Shown one piece after another: positions 1 through 10,100 of a DNA stretch of 64,000 nucleotides (positions within the stretch are counted from its first letter, which is position 1; each line of letters begins with the position of its first letter). The stretch lies in assembly GCA_965248155.1 (NCBI GenBank), contig CBDFIO010000001.1, positions 1,736,001-1,800,000 of the forward strand. Reading direction: 5' to 3'. The notes under the pieces were generated by a model, which was given only the letters and a program-made list of their open reading frames with translations, ran no database searches and was not told where the DNA came from. Made by a program: the position numbers and the translations under genes. The stretch comes from RFSX01 sp965248155. GTDB lineage: Bacteria > Bacteroidota > Bacteroidia > Chitinophagales > Saprospiraceae.

Positions 1-408
1 ACTATGAATTTTATTGAATTTGTAACGGATAAGTATGTAAGATTAAATATCCAACACTTTTTTGATGGTTTTATTTTTAATAGAATTCCATTATTTAGAA
101 AATTGAAATTAAAAGAAGTTGTATCCTTTAAAGGGGTATATGGTGGTCTTAGTGATACCAACGATCCTAGATTAGATGAGAACGGTCATATGCTTCAATT
201 CAATACAAATATTGATGGTCAATATTTGACTACTGCATTTGAACCTGGTACTCCATATTTGGAATATGGTTTTGGTGTCTATAATATATTTAGATTCTTC
301 CGGCTTGACCTGATTAAGAGAGTAAATTATCTCGATAGACCGAATGTAGAACAAGTATTTGGTGTAAAAGGACTTGGTATAAGAGGAAGGGTGAAAGTAG
401 AGTTTTAA
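1..408 (+). CDS. DUF5686-family outer-membrane protein, C-terminal end only
   Basis: The reading frame is open from the first base of the window, so this is the last ~135 residues of a longer gene that starts to the left. The segment resembles the C-terminus of Bacteroidota DUF5686 / carboxypeptidase-regulatory-like proteins, which are predicted outer-membrane barrels. The recognisable features are a hydrophobic strand pair ending in FNRIPLFRKLKLKEVV, a YGGLSD segment, and a terminal amphipathic strand rich in G, R and V ending in F, as expected for the last barrel strand. It converges on the cca-type gene with 8 bp between stops. Family assignment is by pattern memory from a fragment. The cellular role is not established by the sequence. 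Confidence 0.6.
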   Translation, partial: TMNFIEFVTDKYVRLNIQHFFDGFIFNRIPLFRKLKLKEVVSFKGVYGGLSDTNDPRLDENGHMLQFNTNIDGQYLTTAFEPGTPYLEYGFGVYNIFRFFRLDLIKRVNYLDRPNVEQVFGVKGLGIRGRVKVEF

Positions 409-416
409 GTTAGACA

Positions 417-1835
417 CTACCCAACCCTCTTCAATCCCAACTTAGATGCTTCGTCTAACATAAAATTAAAAGCTTCCTCATAATTGTTAGGAATTTTTCC
501 ATCGAGAATAGCTTCTCTTATTTTATCTTTTAAATCTCCTACAAGCCGTGAAGGTTTCAATTGAAAGGTGTTCATTATTAGATCTCCGGATATAGGTGGT
601 TGCCAATTTCGAATACGATCATTTTCTTCTACTTCTCTGAGCTTCAATTTGACCTTTTCATAGTTCTCTTTAATCCGCATCACTTTGTTTTCATTCTTCG
701 AAGTGATATCGGCTTTGCATAGAAGCATTAAGTCATCTATATCATCTCCCGTGTCAAATAATAAGCGGCGCATTGCAGAATCAGTAATATCTTCATTTGT
801 GAGACTTATTGGCCGGAGGTGAAGCCTTACAAGTTTTTGAACGTACCTCATTTTCATATCCAGTGGCAGTCTGAATCGCTTAAATATGTGGTATACCATT
901 CTGGCACCTACGACTTCATGTCCATGAAAAGTCCAACCCACTCCTTTCACAAATCTTTTAGTATCTGGTTTTGCTATATCATGCAATACTGCTGCCCACC
1001 TCAGCCATAAATTATCAGACATTTCAGCAAGATTATCTAAAACTTTTAAGGTATGGTAATAATTGTCTTTATGACCAATTCCGTCAATAAATTCTACGCC
1101 TCTAAGATTTTCGAATTCCGGAAAAATAAATTTTAGTAATCCTGATTCAGACATTAAATCTAATCCAATGGAGGGTTTCTCACTACTCAATATTTTATTC
1201 AACTCTGAACTTATGCGCTCAGCTGAAATAATTTTTATTCGCTCACTATTGGAAATTATTCCTTGAAAACTGGTGCTCTCGATATTGAAATTTAATTGGC
1301 TCGCGAACCGGATAGCCCGCATCATTCTTAGTGGGTCATCCGAAAAAGTCTTGGAAGGTTCAAGTGGAGTTTTTAGAATTTTTTTCTTCAGATCATCAAT
1401 GCCATCAAAGGGATCTAAAACTTCTCCAAAGTTTTCATCATTCAGTGACACTGCTAAGGCATTAATTGTAAAATCACGTCGATTTTGATCATCTTCAAGA
1501 GTTCCATTTTCAACAGCCGGCTTTCTTGAATCAGGACTATATGATTCTTTCCTTGCACCAACAAATTCTAATTCAAAATCTTTGTGTCTGATCATTGCCG
1601 TTCCGAATCTTTTATAGATGACCATTTGATTGGTAATCTCAAGACGATCTGCAACTTTTTGCGCTAATTGAATGCCATCTCCTACGCAAACGATATCAAT
1701 ATCTTTCGACGCCCTATTCAATAATCGGTCTCTAACAAATCCTCCAACAAAATAAGCGGGAAAATTTATTTCTTTCGCTACCCTTCCAATGAGAAGAGCT
1801 AGTTCTTTTTCTTTATTGCTAAAGTTAAAACTCAT
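417..1835 (-). CDS. cca: CCA tRNA nucleotidyltransferase / poly(A) polymerase family protein with HD domain
   Basis: A class II nucleotidyltransferase expected to add or repair the 3' CCA end of tRNAs. The N-terminus carries the family signature YFVGGFVRDRLL followed by the metal-binding DIDIV pair (about residues 28-48). The RRDFTINALA and DDPLRMMRAIRFA motifs follow (about 110-180). An HD-type metal-dependent hydrolase domain (GHKDNYYHTLKVLD then AAVLHDIAKP, about 255-290) comes next, and the C-terminus is helical. The length of 472 aa is normal for Bacteroidota CCA enzymes with an HD domain. The gene sits 2 bp after the dihydrouridine synthase gene on the same strand, so the two are probably co-transcribed as a tRNA-maturation pair. 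Confidence 0.93.
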   Translation of the reverse strand: MSFNFSNKEKELALLIGRVAKEINFPAYFVGGFVRDRLLNRASKDIDIVCVGDGIQLAQKVADRLEITNQMVIYKRFGTAMIRHKDFELEFVGARKESYSPDSRKPAVENGTLEDDQNRRDFTINALAVSLNDENFGEVLDPFDGIDDLKKKILKTPLEPSKTFSDDPLRMMRAIRFASQLNFNIESTSFQGIISNSERIKIISAERISSELNKILSSEKPSIGLDLMSESGLLKFIFPEFENLRGVEFIDGIGHKDNYYHTLKVLDNLAEMSDNLWLRWAAVLHDIAKPDTKRFVKGVGWTFHGHEVVGARMVYHIFKRFRLPLDMKMRYVQKLVRLHLRPISLTNEDITDSAMRRLLFDTGDDIDDLMLLCKADITSKNENKVMRIKENYEKVKLKLREVEENDRIRNWQPPISGDLIMNTFQLKPSRLVGDLKDKIREAILDGKIPNNYEEAFNFMLDEASKLGLKRVG

Positions 1836-1837
1836 GA

Positions 1838-2833
1838 TTAAGCGGCAAATTCTACATTTGAATAATGATGATTAATATTTTCTAAAATATCAACCAGTGC
1901 CTCAGGTGAGCTCTCAGTTACCAATTGAGATCGGAAAATTTTAATTCCGGGCAAGCCTCTGAAATAATTGGTGTAATGTCTTCTCATTTCCAAAATTCCT
2001 AGTCTTTCACCTTTCCATTCAATCGATCTTATGAGGTGCTTCTTTACAGTCAATACGCGTTCTGCAAGACTAGGAGGATCAATGATTTTGCCTTCATTAA
2101 GAAAAGCTTTCATTTGTTTAAATATCCATGGATTCCCAATGCTCGCCCTACCTATCATAATCCCATCTATTCCATATCTGTTTTTATATTCCAAAGCCTT
2201 TTGAGGGGTATTGATATCTCCATTTCCGATAATAGGGATGTGTATTCGTGGGTTTTCTTTGATCTTGCCGATTTTCGTCCAATCTGCTTCTCCTTTATAC
2301 ATTTGTTTTCTTGTTCTTCCATGTATAGCTAGAGATTGAATGCCTACATCTTGTAATCTTTCTGCGACTTCTTCAATATGAATTGAATTATCATCCCAAC
2401 CCAGTCTTGTCTTAACGGTTACAGGAAGCGAAGTTGATTTCACTATTGCATCTGTCAATTCTACCATTTTTGGAATGTCTTGAAGAATGCCTGCTCCTGC
2501 CATTTTACAAACTACCTTTTTGACCGGGCATCCAAAATTAATATCCAGAACTTCAGGTTGTGCTTCTTCTACAATTTCAGCAACCCGTGTCATTGAATCC
2601 AATTTAGCACCAAAAATTTGAATACCCATTGGTCTTTCATAATCATAGATGTCAAGTTTCTGAACACTCTTAGTAGCATCCCGAATTAATCCTTCTACTG
2701 ATATGAACTCAGTATACATCATATCACAGCCATTTTCTTTGCACAATGCACGAAAAGGAGGATCACTGACATCCTCCATAGGTGCCAGAAACAACGGGAA
2801 TTCTCCCAAATCAAGATTACCGATTCTTACCAC
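1838..2833 (-). CDS. dusB: tRNA-dihydrouridine synthase (DusB-like)
   Basis: FMN-dependent enzyme that reduces uridine to dihydrouridine in tRNA. The TIM-barrel motifs appear in the usual order: APMEDVSDPPFR near the N-terminus, DINFGCPVKKV with the active-site Cys (about residue 100), VKTRLGWDD, HGRTRKQMYKGEADW, and the FMN phosphate-binding IIGNGDI and IGRASIGNPW segments. At 331 aa the length is normal. Its stop lies 2 bp before the start of the CCA-enzyme gene, giving a two-gene tRNA-modification unit. The DusB subtype is inferred from overall similarity, as bacteria with a single Dus usually carry this type. Confidence 0.93.
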   Translation of the reverse strand: MVRIGNLDLGEFPLFLAPMEDVSDPPFRALCKENGCDMMYTEFISVEGLIRDATKSVQKLDIYDYERPMGIQIFGAKLDSMTRVAEIVEEAQPEVLDINFGCPVKKVVCKMAGAGILQDIPKMVELTDAIVKSTSLPVTVKTRLGWDDNSIHIEEVAERLQDVGIQSLAIHGRTRKQMYKGEADWTKIGKIKENPRIHIPIIGNGDINTPQKALEYKNRYGIDGIMIGRASIGNPWIFKQMKAFLNEGKIIDPPSLAERVLTVKKHLIRSIEWKGERLGILEMRRHYTNYFRGLPGIKIFRSQLVTESSPEALVDILENINHHYSNVEFAA

Positions 2834-2929
2834 ATCACAAAATTATTCCAAAATTCTAATAGAAATACGATTCTTACAAATTAAATAAGCTTGTTACTAA
2901 TTATTAGTTCATCAATTAATCAATTTACA

Positions 2930-2959
2930 TTGAATGGAAGATATATTATACTAAATTTG
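2930..2959 (+). promoter_or_regulatory. Predicted Bacteroidota-type promoter of nhaD
   Basis: A TTG at 2930-2932 is followed after 19 bp by TAAATTTG at 2952-2959. This matches the Bacteroidota housekeeping consensus (TTG, 19-21 bp, TAnnTTTG). It lies 23 bp upstream of the nhaD start codon, which is a usual leader length for the phylum. The promoter is predicted from sequence only. Confidence 0.6.
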
Positions 2960-2981
2960 CCCGTCAATTAATCTATACTAT

Positions 2982-4340
2982 ATGACAGCAATGATCATCG
3001 TGGCCTTTATTATCGGATATATGGCCATCGTACTTGAACATCCTTTAAAACTTGATAAAACAGTGCCTGCCATAATAATGGGGGCAATTTGTTGGGCTCT
3101 ACTATCAATTGGATTTAATTTCGGTCATCTTGCTGTGGTTGATACTCATGAACATGTGTTCAACTTATTCAACGGTCATAATGAAGTTGCTTCTGAAGGA
3201 TTTAATAATACTCTCTTACACCATCTTGGGAAAACATCAGAGATATTAATATTCTTAATCGGAGCAATGACAATAGTTGAGATTATCGATCTACATCGTG
3301 GATTTGATATTCTTAAATCTTGGGTACGAACCAAGAAGAAAAAGAAGTTACTCTGGATTATAAGCATACTTGCATTTATTCTTTCGGCAATAATTGATAA
3401 CCTGACTGCAACGATTGTACTCGTAACGCTTTTAAGGAAATTAATCCATAATCGCAACGAACGTATATGGTTTGTATCAATGGTAGTAATTGCTGCAAAT
3501 GCTGGAGGTGCTTGGTCCCCTATTGGAGATGTAACCACTACAATGTTATGGATAGGAAAAAAGGTATCTACATTTGGATTAATAAAATTTCTGATTGTGC
3601 CTTCAGTCATATGTATGGTTGTACCTACATTTATAGCCTCCTACCTTAAGCCATTTAAAGGGGATATTACTTTAGATATAACAGAACAACCAGCTAGTGC
3701 AAACCTATTAAGTAGTAGAAGGATGCTCTTTATAGGATTGGGAGCAATTGTTTTTGTCCCCATTTTCAAAACATTGACGCACCTACCTCCTTATTTAGGT
3801 ATGATGCTCAGTATGGGAGTAGTTTGGTTAATTTCAGAATACATTCATCCTGAGGAAGATTTTACTGAAGAGAGAAAACATTTATATTCAGCCAATAAGG
3901 CATTATCCAGGATAGAATTCTCAAGTATTCTATTCTTTTTAGGAATATTAATGGCCGTAGCCGCATTAGAATCTTTGGTCATCCAGGGAGTAGGCACATT
4001 GCGATTCTTAGCTGAAGGGCTCGAAAATACAATTCCGAATCAAGATGTTGTCATCATGCTTCTTGGAGTGGGTTCAGCAATAATAGATAATGTTCCTTTG
4101 GTAGCTGCTTCTATGGGAATGTATAGTGAATTGATAGATTCTAAATTATGGCATTTTATTGCCTATGCTGCAGGAACAGGAGGAAGTATGTTGATTATTG
4201 GATCGGCTGCAGGAGTTGCAGCCATGGGGATGGAACGGATTGATTTTATCTGGTATTTTAGAAAAATAGCCTGGTTAGCTGCAGTTGGATTTATTGCTGG
4301 TGCAGGAGCTTTCCTTTTATTACACCCAATAATTAGCTAA
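2982..4340 (+). CDS. nhaD: NhaD-type Na+/H+ antiporter
   Basis: Membrane antiporter of the NhaD / ion-transporter superfamily, which exports Na+ in exchange for H+. The protein has about 11-12 hydrophobic segments. It shows the family hallmarks LIGAMTIVEIIDLHRGF (about residues 92-110), NLTATIVLVTLLRKL, and NAGGAWSPIGDVTTTMLW (about 174-192). A second acidic re-entrant motif, IIDNVPLVAASMGMY, is followed by a Gly/Ala-rich GTGGSMLIIGSAAGVAAMG stretch. The length of 452 aa is typical. The gene converges on the DUF4403 gene with the stop codons overlapping by 4 bp. A clear promoter precedes it, so it is likely monocistronic. Confidence 0.92.
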   Translation: MTAMIIVAFIIGYMAIVLEHPLKLDKTVPAIIMGAICWALLSIGFNFGHLAVVDTHEHVFNLFNGHNEVASEGFNNTLLHHLGKTSEILIFLIGAMTIVEIIDLHRGFDILKSWVRTKKKKKLLWIISILAFILSAIIDNLTATIVLVTLLRKLIHNRNERIWFVSMVVIAANAGGAWSPIGDVTTTMLWIGKKVSTFGLIKFLIVPSVICMVVPTFIASYLKPFKGDITLDITEQPASANLLSSRRMLFIGLGAIVFVPIFKTLTHLPPYLGMMLSMGVVWLISEYIHPEEDFTEERKHLYSANKALSRIEFSSILFFLGILMAVAALESLVIQGVGTLRFLAEGLENTIPNQDVVIMLLGVGSAIIDNVPLVAASMGMYSELIDSKLWHFIAYAAGTGGSMLIIGSAAGVAAMGMERIDFIWYFRKIAWLAAVGFIAGAGAFLLLHPIIS

Positions 4341-5690
4341 TCTATTTTAGGAAATTCGAAAGCTGATAAGTCCTTGATTTCAGCTGAAATATGAAAGTCA
4401 ATTCCAATAAAACTGTGAATGCTTCTATTATCCAATACAATTTTATTGATTTCAAGATCAACAATTCTAATTTCTAAATCAAAACTATTGTCTTGATTAA
4501 GCAGTTTCAATTGGCTGTCGATTTTTAATTTCAAACTGTCCATAGTTTCACTCATTGAAATTGTGCTCAAGTCCACTAATTCTTTTTTAATCTTTGATTT
4601 CAGGATCCAAGTCGCTGCTTTCTGGATGATGTTTTTTGTAAGAAATTTGACCTTCAAATTATCAGGATAAAATAATTGATTTTCCTTATCATATCTTGGA
4701 TCTGCATAGATTTGCAATTGACCATCTATTGTCCCTTCGACATCTAGAAGAATACACAATTGATCATTTTTTCTGGAAACATTAATATCCTTAACAATAA
4801 AATATTTAGACTCACTCTCAAACCGCTTGCCCTTATATTTTTCATTTAAACTTTCATTTAGGTATTCATATTCCAGATCAAATAGTAGATTGACTTGACT
4901 CTGAGTTGTACTGTCTTGTTTCAACTTGTAAATAGGTAATTGATTGATATGATTTTCGCTTCTTGATCCTTGAGATTCAATCATAGCTTCTCCAGTCAAT
5001 TCTATTATACCATTTAGATATCGATCATTGCCTTCAAGTTTATTCAAACTAATTGTATCCAACTGGATATATAACCAACTCTGAATAAGTGAATCTATCT
5101 CAATGGGTTGATTAAGTGTTCGCGTGACATCCATCATTAATGGCGGCAAATTCAATTGATCTTTTATCGAGTTATCAATCTGTTCTTCCAATTTAGTTTT
5201 TGATTTATTAATTACTGCATTGGCTAATCCTGTTACAGACATTTTTAATCCTCCGAATGATAATCTTGGCTTCTCAATCCATCTGTGATTCTCAAGAACA
5301 GTCTCCGTAAAAATTGTCCAGTCAGGAGAGACATTATATAAGGTTCTAAATGTTGTCTCCAATATTCCATTGGCATTTAAACTTTTCAAAAAACCAGTTT
5401 TGTTTGCATTAATCTGAAGTGATAAGGTGGTAATTATTTCTTTTTCAAATATTTCAATTTTGGCTTTGTTAAATTTCTTGACTTTAACATCTGTACCTAA
5501 GAAAGACATGAATATTTCAGCTTCAAGATTGTCATCAATTATGGTGTTGAAAGTATCTTGAACAGATTGCTGATCTATTTTGAAATTTAAATAGATTGAT
5601 GACTTAAGTTTTGGAGGGATCATAACATCTTCTGCGTAGTTTGTTTGAAGCAAATTAACATGTTTCGAACAAGCTGCTAATAATAAAATA
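4337..5690 (-). pseudogene. DUF4403-family lipoprotein gene, 5' end separated by an IS982 insertion
   Basis: The frame encodes about 450 residues of a DUF4403-family protein, a Bacteroidota family of unknown function that is normally a lipoprotein. It contains an IPPKLKSSIYLNFKID opening strand and repeated BPI/TULIP-like beta-rich segments. The frame is still open upstream of the first possible TTG start at 5653 and reads LLLAACSKH, a lipobox, right up to the IS end at 5690. The missing start and rest of the signal peptide lie on the far side of the IS (6721-6759). The gene is therefore disrupted as it stands. A truncated protein from the internal TTG would lack the lipidation signal. The stop overlaps the nhaD stop. 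Confidence 0.85.
5684..5690. repeat. Target-site duplication, left copy (IS982)
   Basis: The 7-bp sequence TAAAATA directly outside the left inverted repeat is repeated exactly at 6721-6727. This marks the target-site duplication made at insertion. Confidence 0.9.
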
Positions 5691-6720
5691 ACGTGAGTTC
5701 GACGTAAGGAAGTGGAAAAATAGGATAAAAAGAAAGAGCAATTTTGTTTATCTTAATAGTTGATAATCAATTAATTAAAACAAAAAAGCTCTACTATGAA
5801 AGATAGTCAAATTATTGCAATTTTCTGTGCTTTCGATGATTTTTTCACCGATTTTGATCACTTTTTAAAATCTCATACCCTAGAGGGAAAGAAAAATCGA
5901 CGGAATCGTACCTGCAGGTTATCCATGAGCGAGGTGATGAGCATCATCGTATTTTTTCATATGAGTGGATACCGTTGCTTTAAGCACTTTTACCAGAATC
6001 ATGTCTGCCAACATATGCGCGGCTATTTTCCCAATCTGGTATCTTATAATCGGATGGTGGAGTTGCAAACCAAAGCGGTCCTACCATTAGCCTTGTTTGT
6101 AAAGATGTACCGAATGGGTAAATGTAGTGGGATATCCTTTATTGATTCAACCAGTATCCGGGTCTGTCACAATCGAAGGATTCATTCCCACAAGGTGTTT
6201 GCTGGACTGGCCAAACGAGGCAAGACTTCAAAGGGTTGGTTTTATGGTTTCAAACTTCATCTGGTTCATAATGACCGGGGCGAAGTGATTGATTTTCAAC
6301 TCACTCCGGGCAATGTGCATGATAATGCCGTATTGAAGTGTAAACGGTTTATGAAGAAGGTCTATGGCCGGTTGTTCGGTGATAAAGGCTATATTGTCAA
6401 CAAGCAAATCTTTGACACTCTTTTCTTGAGAGGTATTCATTTGATTACTAAGTTGAGACGGAATATGAAATCCAAAATGATTACACCCCTACAGGATGCT
6501 CTTCTGCTCCGAAAACTTGCTATCTCTGAAACCATTATTGACCAACTCAAAAATATTTCACAGATCGAACATACAAGGCATCGTTCCTTTGCCGGATTTT
6601 TCGTCAATATACTTGGTGGACTTTGTGCCTACGGGTTTAAAGAATCTAAACCCTCCATTTATAAGAATCTGGTCGATACCAAACAGCTCCTTTTGGCCTA
6701 GTCTTACATCGAACTCACGT
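5691..6720 (+). mobile_element. IS982-family insertion sequence, complete, 1,030 bp
   Basis: The element is bounded by imperfect 18-bp terminal inverted repeats, ACGTGAGTTCGACGTAAG at 5691-5708 and its complement at 6703-6720, with one mismatch. It is flanked by exact 7-bp direct repeats TAAAATA. It carries one intact transposase gene. The perfect target duplication, intact ends and intact gene indicate a recent and possibly active insertion. It interrupts the signal-peptide region of the DUF4403 gene. Confidence 0.95.
5796..6701 (+). CDS. IS982-family transposase
   Basis: DDE transposase of 301 aa. The N-terminal part (about 40-95) shows the IS982 pattern RLSMSEVMSIIVFFHMSGY and PNLVSYNRMVEL. 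The catalytic acidic residues are visible as Asp117 in SFIDSTSIRVCHN, Asp196 in GDKGYI and Glu245 in SETIIDQLKN. A Lys/Arg-rich basic surface (GFKLHLVHN, HTRHRS) fits DNA binding. The frame is intact and nearly fills the element between its inverted repeats. Confidence 0.93.
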   Translation: MKDSQIIAIFCAFDDFFTDFDHFLKSHTLEGKKNRRNRTCRLSMSEVMSIIVFFHMSGYRCFKHFYQNHVCQHMRGYFPNLVSYNRMVELQTKAVLPLALFVKMYRMGKCSGISFIDSTSIRVCHNRRIHSHKVFAGLAKRGKTSKGWFYGFKLHLVHNDRGEVIDFQLTPGNVHDNAVLKCKRFMKKVYGRLFGDKGYIVNKQIFDTLFLRGIHLITKLRRNMKSKMITPLQDALLLRKLAISETIIDQLKNISQIEHTRHRSFAGFFVNILGGLCAYGFKESKPSIYKNLVDTKQLLLA

Positions 6721-6727
6721 TAAAATA
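6721..6727. repeat. Target-site duplication, right copy (IS982)
   Basis: TAAAATA immediately right of the right inverted repeat, identical to 5684-5690. Confidence 0.9.
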
Positions 6728-6759
6728 GATAAACTTAAAAGAATGATTTTATGAATCAT
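6721..6759 (-). pseudogene. Detached 5' end of the DUF4403 lipoprotein gene
   Basis: Removing the IS and one target-duplication copy joins this segment in frame to 5683 and below. The start ATG is the complement of 6757-6759. The joined sequence reads MIHKIILLSLSILLLAACS: a basic start, a hydrophobic core and a LAAC lipobox. This restores a typical type II signal peptide and shows exactly where the IS landed. Confidence 0.88.
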
Positions 6760-6777
6760 ATACATACTAAGACGAAA

Positions 6778-6807
6778 AAAGCTAAAATGTTGGTACATTT
6801 TAGCTTT
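6778..6807 (-). terminator. Strong intrinsic hairpin upstream of the DUF4403 start
   Basis: A perfect 12-bp stem (AAAGCTAAAATG / CATTTTAGCTTT) with a 6-nt loop. On the minus strand it is followed by a T run (TTTTTTCGTC), the form of an intrinsic terminator. It sits only 18 bp upstream of the original DUF4403 start codon and well downstream of the giant gene's own terminator. It could act as a leader attenuator, end a short RNA from the upstream gap, or catch read-through. Confidence 0.65.
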
Positions 6808-7096
6808 AAAAAGAATCTAGATTTCTCATTAATATCCATTCAATGATAGTATCAGAAATCACTACGGAATTAAGATTTTTAAAATTCAGACACTTCTGAC
6901 TTCTAATATCTTAAATTATAAAACTGTTCATAAGATTAAAATCGGGAAAATCAGAAACTCGGGATGGCCTCTACAAACTAATTATAGTTTTCGAAAATTG
7001 GTTATCAAAAAGTGTGTAATTACTATTACAATAAATAATAGCTGAGACTTTCGACATATCACAAAATTTTATAAACATGAAAAAATATAAAAATTG
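6808..7096. other. AT-rich intergenic gap
   Basis: About 290 bp between two hairpins, with no plausible protein frame in either direction. I saw no clear TAnnTTTG promoter on the minus strand. The nearest is a weak TTAGTTTG-like site near 6975-6985. A transcript running leftward from here would end at the hairpin at 6778-6807. Confidence 0.4.
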
Positions 7097-7124
7097 GGAA
7101 GAGTACATTTAACTGCACTCTTCC
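7097..7124 (-). terminator. Intrinsic terminator of the giant surface-protein gene
   Basis: Stem GGAAGAGT (7097-7104) pairs with ACTCTTCC (7117-7124) across a 12-nt loop. Read on the minus strand it is followed by CAATTTTTATATTTTTT, a U-rich tract. It lies 10 bp past the stop codon at 7135. Confidence 0.75.
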
Positions 7125-7134
7125 TTTAATTTAT

Positions 7135-10100
7135 CTATTTAAGTAAAAGCATTTTCTCCATTAATCTGGTATCACCAGAAATCAATTCATAATACAGAAT
7201 ACCTGTTGCAGACTGAACATCTGATTTTCTTAATTCAATTTTATTTATTCCAATTGAACTATTATGATGGGTACTATATATTGTTCTTCCATTGATGTCA
7301 TATACATTCAGCCTAACATCTCCTTCTGTAGGACTGTAATACTTGACGTTTGTTGTTTCCAACCATGGATTCGGTTGATTCTGGTAAAGAATGATATTTT
7401 CATCAAGTAAATTGTCAATTCTGAAGTCAAGATCAATTTCTTGTATATCATCCATATAATAGGCTTCCGGACGAACAAATGTCTCAGAAATAGATGTTAT
7501 TTCACTTAACCAATCATTTGAAGTTGACTTAACAGAAATTGAAAATAGATTCAGTAATTCCTCATCATAAAGGGATAACTTATTCCAACTCATATGAATC
7601 AATCCTTCTCTAATTTGCTTAAGGTTGACATTATTCATATTTATTGAAGGATCTATTGGCTCGAAAGATACAATCTGAGCTTTTGCAGGATCAATCTTAA
7701 TGGTCAATTGATATCCGTCAACAGAATGTAAATTCTCGGCACCAAACACAACTTCTATCTCTTGTCCTCTTGCCATTTTCTCATCATCAATTACAAATTC
7801 AAATGTCTCAGAAGAACGATTCTCTAACTGACCATCAGTGCTATTGGCGTTGGCAGAGTTATTGACATTTCCAGTTTTCACCCCAATAAAATTGATTTCC
7901 ATTGATTCATTGAAACTAAAAATTTCATAATCTTCAGGAATATCGTTTAAGAATGGGTTGTCAGGATCTACAAAGTTATATGCCGCATCAACCATTCTCC
8001 ATGAAGTGTTATTTGGAAATTCAGGATAATGCCCAAGAATCATCCTTCTTAGTTCAAGAAGGTCAAATGTTGTTATATCACCTGATTTATCAATATCAGC
8101 AGCTATATACTTGTATGGACTGTCAAGTCTACTTATGCCCAAGATATGGCGCTGGATTTCTATTAGATCCAGAGTAGAAACTCCATTCAATGGATCAATA
8201 TCTTTGCCTGGAACAACCTCATAAGAGCCACCAAATGGCATAGGAGGGAAGGCGTATTCACCATCATCCTCTGTCATTATGAAATTGAAAGGGCTGCCCT
8301 CAAGATTAACCATTACGTCATCAACCATTCGATGATCTTCAGTATAAGTAGCTCCGACTATCGAACCGGATAATGGACTCGTACAGAATCCACCACCATC
8401 TAATATCTGTAATAAGTTAGTGCAACTGTCGAGTAAGACAGTTCCATTCCATAAGTAAACCGTATAATTGGTTATACCTACAAAAGTACAATCTGCGATT
8501 ATTGTATCTGAATCCGGTGTTATGTTACTAAACGATAAGTTGTAGATCGTATCTGAACATGCCGTAGTCAACATAACCTGGGCTTGATCTACTGTTATGA
8601 TTTCCATCATATTTATATCAATTGTTCCAATAATCTTTTCACAACTGAATATGGCTGCTGTGGAGTCTACAACATTTACCAAGTAAGTATAAGTTGATTC
8701 ATTTCCACATGTATCAATGGCAGTAATCGTCACTTCAGTCTCTCCTGCAGGATATGTTCCTGAAGCATCTTCAGTCGCATTATCATCTGCATATGGAGAA
8801 TCATTAGTTGCACTAAAACCTCCTACACAATCCGAAATTGTTGCCGGTAGATTGATAAAGGTATCGCAGGTTGCTGACATCGGATCCAAATATATAATTG
8901 TATCCATTGGACCATCAATTATTGGACCGACCGAATCATTAAGGTTAATGATCTGTAAGAACGTAAATATTCCGCTTGATCCTCCATTCAATTGACACGA
9001 ATCAACCACTGTCCATGTTCTTTCAAAAGTATCATTACATCCTGAAGAACCAGGTGTTGGATCAACATCTACAAAGTCTATTGAAATAAGAGCACAATCA
9101 GCATTATTCAAATTAACTACAGGCATACCCGAGTCAATATTATCAGGATCTGCTATACAATCTCCTGCATCAAACGGAGACATCGGCCAAGTAATATCTG
9201 ATTCTGTAACCGGATTTACCGGTTCATCGATTGTAATTACTTGTGTACAAGAAACAGAATTTCCTTCATTATCAGTTGCAGTAAATGTTCTTGTCACTGT
9301 ACCGACACTACAAGCATTAACATCGATAACATTATCTACAATAAGACTTACATTATTATCACAATTGTCATTAGTTGTTGCAATTCCGTATTGATTCAGA
9401 TCTGTTAAATCTGCATCACATGCAAGCGTCATATCTGCAGGACAAACTATAGTCGGAGGTGCATTATCTTCTATGGTGACTGTCGCTGTACATTCGGAGG
9501 TTCCACCCCCGGATGATGTTACAGATAAAGTCACTACTACATCTCCTAAATCTGTACAATCAAACATATCAGGATCTACTTCAAGCGTTACCGTACCTCC
9601 ACAAGCTGCAGAACTTCCGTCATCAACTTCAATAGGATCAAGATCATATTCTCCATTAGCATCCAATGACACTGTAATATCCATTGTAATACAAGATGGT
9701 GTTGAATCATCTACTATATCAATCATTGTCGTACAAGTATTATCATTGCCACAAGTATCTGTAACCATAACTTCTACTAGATGTGTTCCTAAATCATTAC
9801 AAGTGAATTCTGTTTGTGTTGTAATCATTGAAGTACCGGTCGCACAATTATCAGTGAATGTATCAAGTACATCGTCGATAGAAATTGTTACATCAGGTAT
9901 AAATTCAAGATTAGGTAAGAGCGTACATTCAGGAGCCAGATTGTCTTCGATAGTCACTTGTGAACTACAAGTTGTTGAATTTCCATTCATATCTGTTACT
10001 GTTGCCGTAACTGTAATCGCTGAACCTTTATCTGAACAATCAAACGACGATATATCCAATACTTCGGACATAATTCCACATCCATCTGAAGAGTTTGTTA

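Noticed and set aside
3176..3610. A 144-codon frame opposite nhaD
   Set aside because: It is the mirror of strong transmembrane codons; nhaD has clear motifs and its own promoter.
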